A DNA stretch of 64,000 bases from Aggregatilineales bacterium (GTDB lineage Bacteria > Chloroflexota > Anaerolineae > Aggregatilineales > Ch27). Under the pieces are notes generated by a model, which worked only from the letters and a program-made list of their open reading frames with translations, searched no databases and had not been told where the DNA came from. The stretch is taken from positions 1 through 64,000 of the forward strand of contig JARKNX010000162.1 in the NCBI GenBank assembly GCA_029976025.1, given 5' to 3'. The stretch's first letter is position 1. The number at the start of each line of letters is the position of its first letter. Below, one piece after another: positions 36,702 through 44,147 of the stretch. A program made the position numbers and the translations under genes.

Positions 36702-37859
36702 TTACTCTCCCAGGATATGATTGAGGAACTTCTCGCGCAGCTCGGTGGATGAGATATCCGCCCGGAACAGGTCCGACGGAATAGCCGCGAACAGGTCGGC
36801 AAAGCCTTCCGGCACCGGGACATCGACCAGCGTGCGAAAACGATCGCCGTACAGCCGCCCGGCGACAAGAAATCGGCCGCCGTGCTCCCGTATCGACGCC
36901 AGCGAGCGGAGCATGGCAGCAGTGCTGTCGCCATAATATCGCGGGTTGACCAGCCGGGTCGCCGTGTCATAGCCTACGACAAAAATGCTGTCCAGGAACA
37001 GGGCGGCCTTCTCTTCAAACAACGGAGCTGCCGTCACCGCAATGGTCCCGCGCCCCCAGAACTGCTCCAACCGCTGGCGGACTTCAGCCTCTACCAGAGG
37101 CGGTTTATCCACATTCCTGATCGACAGCTCGAAATGTACCGGCCTGCCCGTCATCTGCCCGGCCACGTGGGCGAGCTGCAAGTGCCCGCCATGCAGCGGG
37201 TTGAAGGCCCCGGGCAGAAGCACCGCCCCGCGCAGCCGGGCCGTGGACACCTGCCCCGAAATCGCAATCGTGATCGCCGGCGTCTGCCCGCGCAACAGGG
37301 CCAGCACCGGATCGGGCGATTCAGTCCGCGTCCGCTCAACCTGTTCGCCGGGCAACAGCCCCAGTTCAATCGCAGATTCCACTCCGCAGACATCGGCCAG
37401 CGCCGCGATAATCAGCCGGCTGACCACATCATCTTCTTCGGCCCGGTCGCGCTTCCCCTTGGTCAGGGTGAGGGTATAGGCGGTGATTCCGGCCTCGTCC
37501 ATCACAGCGACATGGCAGCGGTGCTCGCCGCGCTTGGGCCGATCGGTGACCAGAGTGGCCGTGCAGGCAACTCCGATCGAGGGCGTCCCCTCTGGCGCCA
37601 GGATTCGCGCCCGCCGGTAAGCCACGCGGGACATCGCCACAGCGATTTCCGGCGTCACATAGTGCTCCGGGTGAAATCCCACAAATCGATCAAAAGAGGC
37701 GTAGCTATAGGGCAGCGTGACCTCCAGCACAGTCCGGGTTGCGCCGGGCACGCTCATCAGCCAGGCGAACGCCTGACTGCCGCCGCCGCTGGCAACCAGC
37801 GCCGCCTGGATCGGTGAGGCATGTATGAGACGGATGGCGGTCTGTAATTGTTGATCCAT
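36702..37859 (-). CDS. Fusion of CinA-like (nicotinamide-nucleotide amidase) and NMNAT-like nucleotidyltransferase domains
   Basis: 385 residues. Residues 1-~175 resemble the CinA C-terminal/PncC domain (ALVASGGGSQAFAWLMSVPG, then GVACTATLVTDRPKRGEH), which deamidates NMN to nicotinate mononucleotide. Residues ~205-385 are a Rossmann nucleotidyltransferase with GAFNPLHGGH (217-226, the [TH]xGH motif) and ISSTELR (369-375), both diagnostic of the NMNAT/NadD group. Together they suggest two linked steps of pyridine nucleotide salvage or repair. The canonical CinA ESCTGG motif is altered to ASGGGS, so amidase activity is uncertain. ATG 37859 has GGGAAAGAG ahead. Confidence 0.8.
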   Translation of the reverse strand: MDQQLQTAIRLIHASPIQAALVASGGGSQAFAWLMSVPGATRTVLEVTLPYSYASFDRFVGFHPEHYVTPEIAVAMSRVAYRRARILAPEGTPSIGVACTATLVTDRPKRGEHRCHVAVMDEAGITAYTLTLTKGKRDRAEEDDVVSRLIIAALADVCGVESAIELGLLPGEQVERTRTESPDPVLALLRGQTPAITIAISGQVSTARLRGAVLLPGAFNPLHGGHLQLAHVAGQMTGRPVHFELSIRNVDKPPLVEAEVRQRLEQFWGRGTIAVTAAPLFEEKAALFLDSIFVVGYDTATRLVNPRYYGDSTAAMLRSLASIREHGGRFLVAGRLYGDRFRTLVDVPVPEGFADLFAAIPSDLFRADISSTELREKFLNHILGE

Positions 37860-38549
37860 GTGCTCTTTCCCGGCCAGCAAATACCTGACAATATCCGAAG
37901 TATACACAGGGTCAGGGGCGTAAGGCAGTCACTTTCACGAAGTTCTCAAGCGTAGAGGGCAAAGGCGGTTAACGGGCCAAAGCCGGGCAGATCAGGATTG
38001 ACGGCGGCAGACCGCCCCGCTACAATTGCCCCGCAGCTTTGCAGGTCGCCGATTCATTGTTGCGCGGGGCAGCTCCGCCAGGGCACAACTCTGACGTACT
38101 CGCCGCCCGGTGTCCGGCAGGCATGCTTAACAAACTCCGGTCAGAAGCGTTGTCTTTAGCGCAGGACACGCGGCTCACTCCGTCGCAATCTGTTTCCGAA
38201 AACGGCGGCATCACGTTCCGCACAGGCTTTCGAATCAGGTTGATATCCAGCCGCTCTCCGGTACAGCATCACCGTACCTGGCCGTTTCCAGAGATTATGG
38301 CAGGCATCCCGGCAGAAGCCCTGGCAATCTCCGGAATCGGTTCCCGTGCGCGGGACAGTATTCCACACGCAAGGTGGCGCGTTCTCTGGCCTTGCCGCCT
38401 CCCCGTCCGGCAGGCGCGACGGCACATCCACTCCCTATCTTGCGCGGGGTGCCGGCGCAGGCCGCGGAGGAGGCAGAGAGTCTCACAACTCAAAGCAGAA
38501 GTACGGCGAGCATCCTATCACCAGAATATGCAGGGAGAAGCAAGATACC
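37860..38549 (+). other. 690 nt stretch without a protein gene; possible long leader or non-coding RNA
   Basis: No frame in this stretch looks like a real protein: open frames overlap on both strands, have no ribosome-binding sites and no recognisable motif. A promoter with 17 nt spacing lies at 37998-38026, and just past it GCCCCGC (38028-38034) can pair with GCGGGGC (38064-38070). CCGGCAGGC and TGCGCGGGG each occur twice in the region. I do not see tmRNA, RNase P RNA, SRP RNA or a known riboswitch. A transcript from ~38033 would read into rplY at 38550. Confidence 0.5.
37998..38026 (+). promoter_or_regulatory. Promoter upstream of the rplY leader region
   Basis: TTGACG (37998-38003), 17 nt spacer, TACAAT (38021-38026); one mismatch to consensus in each box. 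Start predicted near 38033, ~517 nt before rplY. Confidence 0.6.
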
Positions 38550-39197
38550 ATGTCTGATCAGATTACCTTGACAGCCCAGCCCCGGACCATCACCGGCAAA
38601 AAGGTCAGGCACCTCCGCGCACAGGGCCTGATTCCGGCCGTGATCTACGGGACAAATGTTGAAGCGCCTGTCCATATCCAGATTCCGCATGACGAACTGC
38701 GGGCATCGCTGCGCGCGGCGGGCGGCACGAACCTGATCGTGCTGACTGTCAACGGTCAGCCACATAACGTCCTGGTTCGCGATGTTCAGCGCGGCCACCT
38801 GAGGGGGGAGCTGCTTCACGTTGATTTCCACGCCGTCTCCCTGACCACCAGGATCACTGTTGATGTTCCGGTCACGCTGATCGGGCAGTCGGAAATCATC
38901 CGCAACGGACAGGCCATGCTGATCACCAACGCCAACACCGTTCCGGTGCATTGTCTGCCCACCAACATCCCCCACGAAGTTACGCTCGACCTGTCCCAGC
39001 TTGTTGAGATCGGCGATTTCCTGACAGTTGCTGATCTCAAGATTCCAGCCGGGGTCACTGTGGCGATCGAACCGGAAGTCGAGCTTGTGCGGACCGACTT
39101 CGCGACACGCCTGGAAGAGCCGTCAGAAGAAGAAATGGCGGCCGAAGCTGGCGAGGTGGAAGTCATCAAGCGCGGCAAAGTCGAAGAAGAAGAGTAA
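38550..39197 (+). CDS. rplY: 50S ribosomal protein L25 (CTC/TL5 long form)
   Basis: 215 residues, the long two-domain L25/CTC type that binds 5S rRNA. Family segments: TGKKVRHLRAQGLIPAVIYG in the N-terminal 5S-binding domain, then HVDFHAVSLTTRITVDVPV and IPHEVTLDLSQLVEIGD in the C-terminal domain, with an acidic tail (EEPSEEEMAAEAGE). The open frame runs upstream to 38346, but conserved sequence begins at ATG 38550. It is monocistronic, preceded by a 690 nt gene-free stretch and followed by a strong terminator. Confidence 0.95.
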   Translation: MSDQITLTAQPRTITGKKVRHLRAQGLIPAVIYGTNVEAPVHIQIPHDELRASLRAAGGTNLIVLTVNGQPHNVLVRDVQRGHLRGELLHVDFHAVSLTTRITVDVPVTLIGQSEIIRNGQAMLITNANTVPVHCLPTNIPHEVTLDLSQLVEIGDFLTVADLKIPAGVTVAIEPEVELVRTDFATRLEEPSEEEMAAEAGEVEVIKRGKVEEEE

Positions 39198-39222
39198 TAG
39201 ACCTGTTCTTCGTCACGCAGAC

Positions 39223-39250
39223 AAAGAGGGCGTCAATGCGCCCTCTTTTT
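39223..39250. terminator. Terminator after rplY
   Basis: 10 bp stem (AAAGAGGGCG 39223-39232 / CGCCCTCTTT 39239-39248), 6 nt loop, followed by TTTTATT. A-rich base makes it usable from the convergent trmI side as well. Confidence 0.88.
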
Positions 39251-39302
39251 ATTCTGCAACCGGAGCCGGCGCAGCAAACGGCGCGCCGGCAATCCCCGTC
39301 CG

Positions 39303-40163
39303 CTATCCAGCCTCACCGTCGGCGGCATCACTGCCCCACTCAGATTCTTCGCCAAAGAGCTGGCTGTCTCCCCCCTCACTGACGAACACGCGCCGGGCAA
39401 ATAAGAGGAAGCCGGTATGCCCGACCATCCGGTCATCGGGCCGAACCCGGTTAGCCAGAGTCTTGTACTGGCGCAGCAGCAGCTCCTCAATCTGGATATA
39501 AAACCAGCGGTAACTGTGCAGCGCCTTATTCAGGCGAATGAGCTGGTTGATCGTAGGGACGGTACAGCCGATGATGCCCCCGCCCCGCAGCGCATCATGC
39601 GCCTGATTCAGATACTCCCAGGGGTCGGGCAGGTCCAGAAAAAGAGCGTGAGCGTCCCGCTCATCGAATCCTTCGGTCACGTCCCGCTCATACAGGGTCA
39701 CTCGATCGAGCAGATGCAGGCGTTCCAGGTGATGCCGGGCCAGCGCAAGCGGCTTGCTGCGCCGGTCATAGCTGTACACGTGCCCGGTCGGGCCGACCAT
39801 CATAGCCAGCACGATAGTCAGGCCGCCGCTGCCCGTCCCCGCTTCAATCACGCGACTCCCGGGGCGGATCCCCAGTTTGAGCAGGATATATCCCAGGTCC
39901 TTCGGGAAGATAATCTGCGTCTCTCGCCGCAGGAACAGGATCAGATCATCGGTGCTGGGCCGGAGCAAAAGAACATCCCGCTTAAGGTGGGTCTGCACAA
40001 TGCTGCCAAACGGGATGCCCACCAGATCGTCAAACCGGAGCACCCCGTCATGAGTCTGGAGCTGCTCACCCGGGAACAGCGTCCGCAGGAATGGCTTGCG
40101 ATCCCGCCCCATAAAGAGCACCTGATCGCCATAAGCGATGTCGTTCGCTTCTGTATCCGGCAT
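39303..40163 (-). CDS. trmI: tRNA (adenine-58-N1)-methyltransferase TrmI
   Basis: 286 residues of the TrmI/Gcd14 family, which methylates A58 in the tRNA T-loop with SAM as a tetramer. An N-terminal beta domain (DQVLFMGRDRKPFLRTLFPG) leads to the SAM fold: GSRVIEAGTGSGGLTIVLA, HVYSYDRRSKPLALARHHLE, then ALFLDLPDPWEYLNQAHDAL with the DLPDPW motif. ATG 40163 has GAGGAGG five nucleotides ahead; the frame open further upstream is not coding. It is convergent with rplY. Confidence 0.93.
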   Translation of the reverse strand: MPDTEANDIAYGDQVLFMGRDRKPFLRTLFPGEQLQTHDGVLRFDDLVGIPFGSIVQTHLKRDVLLLRPSTDDLILFLRRETQIIFPKDLGYILLKLGIRPGSRVIEAGTGSGGLTIVLAMMVGPTGHVYSYDRRSKPLALARHHLERLHLLDRVTLYERDVTEGFDERDAHALFLDLPDPWEYLNQAHDALRGGGIIGCTVPTINQLIRLNKALHSYRWFYIQIEELLLRQYKTLANRVRPDDRMVGHTGFLLFARRVFVSEGGDSQLFGEESEWGSDAADGEAG

Positions 40164-40342
40164 ACTATCCTCCTCACCGAACCCCGAATGAACGGCGTAC
40201 ATCGTTCCGCACAAGTTACATCTGTATCCCGCCGGCAGCAGATGAAATGTCCGAAATATGAGTGATTCACAAAAGATTAACGATACAGCCGTCATTGCTG
40301 TTAATAATTTCTGAATTCTACTTAACTCCCTCTTACTTTTAT

Positions 40343-40370
40343 TTGCAAAGCCCTGAAAGGATGCTACACT
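40343..40370 (+). promoter_or_regulatory. Promoter of the receiver-domain gene
   Basis: TTGCAA (40343-40348), 16 nt spacer, TACACT (40365-40370) with an upstream TG extended -10 (TGC). Start near 40377, giving a ~50 nt leader. Confidence 0.55.
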
Positions 40371-40428
40371 ATTCGCACAGGGTGGTGACATCCCAACTGA
40401 CACCGCCGCGAGAAGGGAGATTCTGGGG

Positions 40429-40809
40429 ATGAAACATATTTTGGTTGTGGATGACGAAATTGGTGCTCTGACATTAATTGGTATCATGTTGGAACGGGGG
40501 GGATTCAGCGTCCTTAAAGCCAAAGACGCCAACGCCGCACTGGCTGAACTGGAAAAAGGTTCTCCCGATTTGATCATCCTCGATGTCATGATGCCGGGGA
40601 TGGACGGTATCGAATTGTGCCGCGTGATCCGGTCTCGCCCACAGACCATGGATACTCCTGTCCTGATCCTCTCTGCACGCGGTGATGCCGAAAGCGTCAT
40701 GCGAGGTATGGACGCTGGTGCAAACGATTACCTGCCCAAGCCAATCTTGCACCACGATCTGGTGGATAAGGTCCGCAAGATGCTGGATATCAACATGGTT
40801 GCCGAGTAG
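40429..40809 (+). CDS. Stand-alone response-regulator receiver protein
   Basis: 126 residues, a single CheY-like receiver domain without output domain. The acidic pocket is VVDDE near residue 10, the phosphoacceptor Asp lies in LIILDVMMPGMDG (Asp52), the conserved Ser in LILSARGD and Lys in YLPKPI. It relays phosphate or binds a partner in the cytoplasm; no histidine kinase is adjacent. AAGGGAG precedes the ATG. It is monocistronic with its own promoter and terminator. Confidence 0.9.
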   Translation: MKHILVVDDEIGALTLIGIMLERGGFSVLKAKDANAALAELEKGSPDLIILDVMMPGMDGIELCRVIRSRPQTMDTPVLILSARGDAESVMRGMDAGANDYLPKPILHHDLVDKVRKMLDINMVAE

Positions 40810-40843
40810 CCAGCCCGGTCACAAGTCAAATTAGAGCGGAGAG

Positions 40844-40873
40844 AGCCTCCCCTTTCGGGATGAGGCTTTTTTC
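40844..40873 (+). terminator. Terminator after the receiver-domain gene
   Basis: Stem AGCCTC (40844-40849) / GAGGCT (40862-40867) with an inner CCC/GGG pairing, followed by a run of six T (40867-40872). Confidence 0.85.
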
Positions 40874-40884
40874 TTTGCATCGCT

Positions 40885-43323
40885 CTACCCGGCCCCGTAG
40901 AGCTGGCGGTACATATGGTAGTGCTCGTAAATGCGGCGGATATAGGCGCGCGTGCTTCCGTAGTCGATCGCTTCGATGTACAGGTCAGGGTCACTCCCGG
41001 CAGTTTCCAGCCACCGCGCGGCGTTGCCCGGACCGGCATTGTAGGCTGATAGCGCCACCGGGACGTTGAATTCGAATCGATTAAGCTGCTCCCACAGGTA
41101 ATAAGCCCCGAACGCAATGCTCGCGTAAGGCCGAAACAGCACCGAAGGCAGGTAGCCGGGCCATTCCAGCCGCGCCGCAATATGTTCCGCCGTGCTGGGA
41201 ATTACCTGGGTCAGTCCCTTCTCCCCCGCTCCACCGGTAGCATACCGATCGAACAGGCTTTCCTGGCGGATCAGAGCCAGCAAAAGCAGCGGATCAATTC
41301 CGTAGGCCTGAGCCTGCGGAATCACCAGGTCGCTATAAAAAGCCGGGTAGCGCATTCGAGCCAGGTATGGCGGCGCTGACAGAGTTGGGATATTGGCCAC
41401 CTTGATGATATTGGCAGCGCCCGTGATCGAGTGCGGATAAGCGCCGATTCCGCGCAGCCAGATAGCCAGTTGGTATGTCGAGAGCGGATCATCCTTGAAC
41501 GAATCCAGCAGGCTGTAAAATTCCTCCCCCGCTTCATCCACCGCCAGGAGCGCCCATAGCTCGCGCCCGGCCACGACGCGCGGATCGGCCTGTAGCGCGG
41601 GTGACATCGGCCACAATGCTTCTGTCTGTGTGAACCCGAACGTCGTCCGGAGCCAATCCTCGGCCTGTCCCAGCTCCAACTGGCTGTCAAACTCAAAACG
41701 GTACTGAAGCGGTGGACCGAAGATCGCGCGCCCTGACAGCAGGTCTTCCGCCCGGATGCTGAAGTAACCACCCGGATCAGCCATCGCCGCCGCCCGGAAG
41801 GCAGCCTCTGCCTGAGTCGTGTTGCCGTTTTGCTGCGCCAGCTTCCCCAGCCACAAATAGGCCGCCGCCGCATCCTCGCCGGAGCCGGTAGCCCCCAGGG
41901 CGGCCAGCACGCGCTCTGCCGTGGCCATATCATTGCGGTTGAGCGCAATCGTCGCGGCGCGAAGCAGCCCACTCATCGCCCATTCATTGCCCGGATAAGC
42001 CCGCCCCAAACGCTCGAAGAGGGTGATCGCCTCCGCCTGCTGCCCCTGCATCTCGTACAGGTATCCTACTCGCCACAGGGCTTCGGCGGCCTCCGGCAGC
42101 GTCGGATAGGTGTCGGCAAGATACAGGTAGCGTTCGATCGCGCCGTTCACATCATCGGCCAGGAAGAGAGTCCGGCCCTGCTCCAGCAAGGCGGTGCCGA
42201 ATTCCGGACTTGTTGGCGCCAGGTCAAGCACCGTCTGGAAGGAGGTCCACGCCGCGCTCATGTTGCCCACTTCGCGGTAGGCTCGCCCCAGGGAGAGGTG
42301 CATCGCCGGCGGTATATCGCCCAGTGGAGTCTGGCTGGTATAGAGATGGAAGGCGGCGATGGCATCGGCAAAATCTCCTGCCGCGTAGCTGATTTGCGCC
42401 CGCAGCTCAGGCGCGACAGCCTCGCCCGCCCCCCGCAGGATGCGCATCGCCTGGCGGGCGTAATCCGTCGTTGGAGCGGCTGTCATAATCTGGCGATATC
42501 GTTCGCGAGCCTCCGCTGTCTGATCCCCAGCCTCCAGGGCCTGTGCAGCCAGGAACATAATCTCGGCGCGATACCCCGGATTCTGGGCCACCTCTAAGAT
42601 GGCGTCATACTGGGCGACGGCGGCGGCATACTGCCCGGTATTCAGGTATACCTGAGCAACCTTCTCCCGCAGGGCCAGGAGCGGCACAAGGCCCCGTCCC
42701 GCCTGAATCGCCCGCTCATAGGTCTCCAGCGCCTGTGAAAATAAGAACTGAGCCAGATAGGCGTCAGCTATACGCTCATAAACGTAGCTGTCAATCACGC
42801 CGGGCCGGAGCGCCAGGTACTGCTCAAAATCGGCGATAGCAGCCACCCATTGTCCCTGGCCGAGGCGGGCATCCCCCCGCAAAAAATATGCCCAGGGCGC
42901 GCGAGTATCCGTCGGATACTGAGCCAGAAACTGAGTCAGCGCAGCCAGGGCTTCTTCAAAGTGCCCATCTCTGAGGGCTGCCTCGCCCAGGCCGTAAGCG
43001 GCAGCGGCGCGGGTATCGCCGGGCATCGTCCCTTCAGGCTGGCCGAGGACTGTCTGAAACGTAAGCGAAGCATTTTCGTATTCGCCATTCAGCAGGAGGC
43101 GCTCCGCCATTTGCAGGGCTATGTCCGGGATAGCGGTCGCTGTAGGAGATGGAGACGGTGTCACCAACGGAGTCGGGGTGGCCAGATCGGGTGCGGCCGG
43201 GGCCGGCGTCGCCGTCACTATAATCGGCTCCGGAGCGGTGGAAGTGAAGCTGCATGCGGCCAGCGTACCCGCCGTCGCAATCGCACAGAACGCGCGCGCA
43301 ATTCGTGTCTGCCAGGTTTTCAT
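40885..43323 (-). CDS. Lytic transglycosylase lipoprotein with TPR-like repeats
   Basis: 812 residues. A lipoprotein signal ends in TLAAC (Cys24), followed by a Pro/Thr/Ala-rich linker. Residues ~85-600 are TPR/SEL-like helical repeats (for example GEYENASLTFQTVL, YAAAVAQYDAILEVAQ). The C-terminal SLT domain has LIRQESLFDRYATGGAGEKG (catalytic Glu688), LTQVIPST and LSAYNAGPGNAARWL. It cleaves peptidoglycan glycan strands with 1,6-anhydro ring formation, like Slt70. The promoter at 43330-43358 puts the transcription start at or within a few bases of the ATG, and there is no Shine-Dalgarno, so the mRNA is probably leaderless. A longer frame upstream to 43449 is not used. Confidence 0.92.
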   Translation of the reverse strand: MKTWQTRIARAFCAIATAGTLAACSFTSTAPEPIIVTATPAPAAPDLATPTPLVTPSPSPTATAIPDIALQMAERLLLNGEYENASLTFQTVLGQPEGTMPGDTRAAAAYGLGEAALRDGHFEEALAALTQFLAQYPTDTRAPWAYFLRGDARLGQGQWVAAIADFEQYLALRPGVIDSYVYERIADAYLAQFLFSQALETYERAIQAGRGLVPLLALREKVAQVYLNTGQYAAAVAQYDAILEVAQNPGYRAEIMFLAAQALEAGDQTAEARERYRQIMTAAPTTDYARQAMRILRGAGEAVAPELRAQISYAAGDFADAIAAFHLYTSQTPLGDIPPAMHLSLGRAYREVGNMSAAWTSFQTVLDLAPTSPEFGTALLEQGRTLFLADDVNGAIERYLYLADTYPTLPEAAEALWRVGYLYEMQGQQAEAITLFERLGRAYPGNEWAMSGLLRAATIALNRNDMATAERVLAALGATGSGEDAAAAYLWLGKLAQQNGNTTQAEAAFRAAAMADPGGYFSIRAEDLLSGRAIFGPPLQYRFEFDSQLELGQAEDWLRTTFGFTQTEALWPMSPALQADPRVVAGRELWALLAVDEAGEEFYSLLDSFKDDPLSTYQLAIWLRGIGAYPHSITGAANIIKVANIPTLSAPPYLARMRYPAFYSDLVIPQAQAYGIDPLLLLALIRQESLFDRYATGGAGEKGLTQVIPSTAEHIAARLEWPGYLPSVLFRPYASIAFGAYYLWEQLNRFEFNVPVALSAYNAGPGNAARWLETAGSDPDLYIEAIDYGSTRAYIRRIYEHYHMYRQLYGAG

Positions 43324-43329
43324 GCCGCG

Positions 43330-43358
43330 ATTATGACCAGCGCCCGGAAGCATGTCAA
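43330..43358 (-). promoter_or_regulatory. Promoter of the lytic transglycosylase gene, abutting its start codon
   Basis: On the minus strand a consensus TTGACA (43353-43358), 17 nt spacer and CATAAT (43330-43335), then six bases to the ATG at 43323. The predicted start coincides with the ATG, implying a leaderless transcript. Confidence 0.7.
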
Positions 43359-43550
43359 TGTTCGGCCGGTACCGAGAGCGGTCAACCGGGCTGTGCGGGA
43401 ATTTGATATTTGACTGGATGCAGTCAGATTTGTTAGCGTTTTGTATCAACTTGACGAATTGCTATGCTACAGGCCGAGTTGGGCTTATGATGAAGCTATA
43501 GAACAGCTTATTTCGTTTATCTATTTGTACCCCTCATAAGGAGTTCGCTT

Positions 43551-44042
43551 ATGTTGCCTCTTAAGGACAGGCAGCAATCAGGGGCCAGCGGTCAGGGGCT
43601 GGTTGAGTATGCACTTATCCTGGTGCTGGTTGCCGTCGTTACCATCGTTATTGTAGGCCTGCTCGGGCAGCAGATTCAGAGCGTATTCTGCGATGCCCTC
43701 ATGGGGCTGGGAGATCATGCGCCGCGCGTGAGTATGTGTGAAGCGCCGCGCGTTCAGTGCGCCGGCATCGCCAGCGGAACTACCGTCACCTCCCCGTTTA
43801 GCATAGAGGCGATAGTGACCGATAATCAGGGGCCTGGCAGCATTGACCGCGTCGAGTTCCTGATCGACGGGACCTACTATCGCACCGAGTATGTCTATCG
43901 CTACTGTCTGGGCAGCGGGGATGCTACATGCGGTCTTTACAACCCGGCCGGGCTGTCGCCGGGGACACACACAATCACGGCGATCGCCTATGACGCGGAC
44001 GGCCACACCGGGCAGTGCAGCATTCAGGTTGTCCGCCCGTAA
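43551..44042 (+). CDS. Flp-type (type IVb) pilin with C-terminal Ig-like domain
   Basis: 163 residues. The N-terminus GASGQGLVEYALILVLVAVV is a Flp prepilin signature: cleavage after Gly14 puts Glu at +5 and Tyr at +6 of the mature pilin, followed by a hydrophobic helix. Unlike Flp pilins of 50-70 residues, ~105 residues follow: paired Cys and a bacterial Ig-like fold (SIEAIVTDNQGPGSIDRVEF, then GTHTITAIAYDADGHTG). That part should be displayed outside the cell, giving a pilin-anchored adhesin or surface sensor. No tad assembly genes are nearby. AAGGAG lies 7 nt ahead of the ATG; a terminator follows. Confidence 0.8.
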   Translation: MLPLKDRQQSGASGQGLVEYALILVLVAVVTIVIVGLLGQQIQSVFCDALMGLGDHAPRVSMCEAPRVQCAGIASGTTVTSPFSIEAIVTDNQGPGSIDRVEFLIDGTYYRTEYVYRYCLGSGDATCGLYNPAGLSPGTHTITAIAYDADGHTGQCSIQVVRP

Positions 44043-44069
44043 AGAAGGATTCAGCGGATGCACAGACAA

Positions 44070-44101
44070 AGACGCCCCGGAAGATACCGGGGCGTTTTTT
44101 C
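44070..44101 (+). terminator. Terminator after the pilin gene
   Basis: 9 bp stem (ACGCCCCGG 44072-44080 / CCGGGGCGT 44087-44095), 6 nt loop, then six T. Confidence 0.9.
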
Positions 44102-44147
44102 ATGAACATCCGTGTTCATCATATCGGCGAAGGATACAACACCGTCT

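Noticed and set aside
37998-38549. tmRNA, RNase P RNA, SRP RNA or a known riboswitch upstream of rplY
   Set aside because: Their conserved cores were looked for by eye on both strands and not found; a covariance search would decide.
38039-38557. Possible protein gene in the rplY upstream region (172 codons, plus strand)
   Set aside because: Composition is not protein-like (Arg/Ser/His-rich), no ribosome-binding site, no motif, and competing frames of similar length occur on the other strand.
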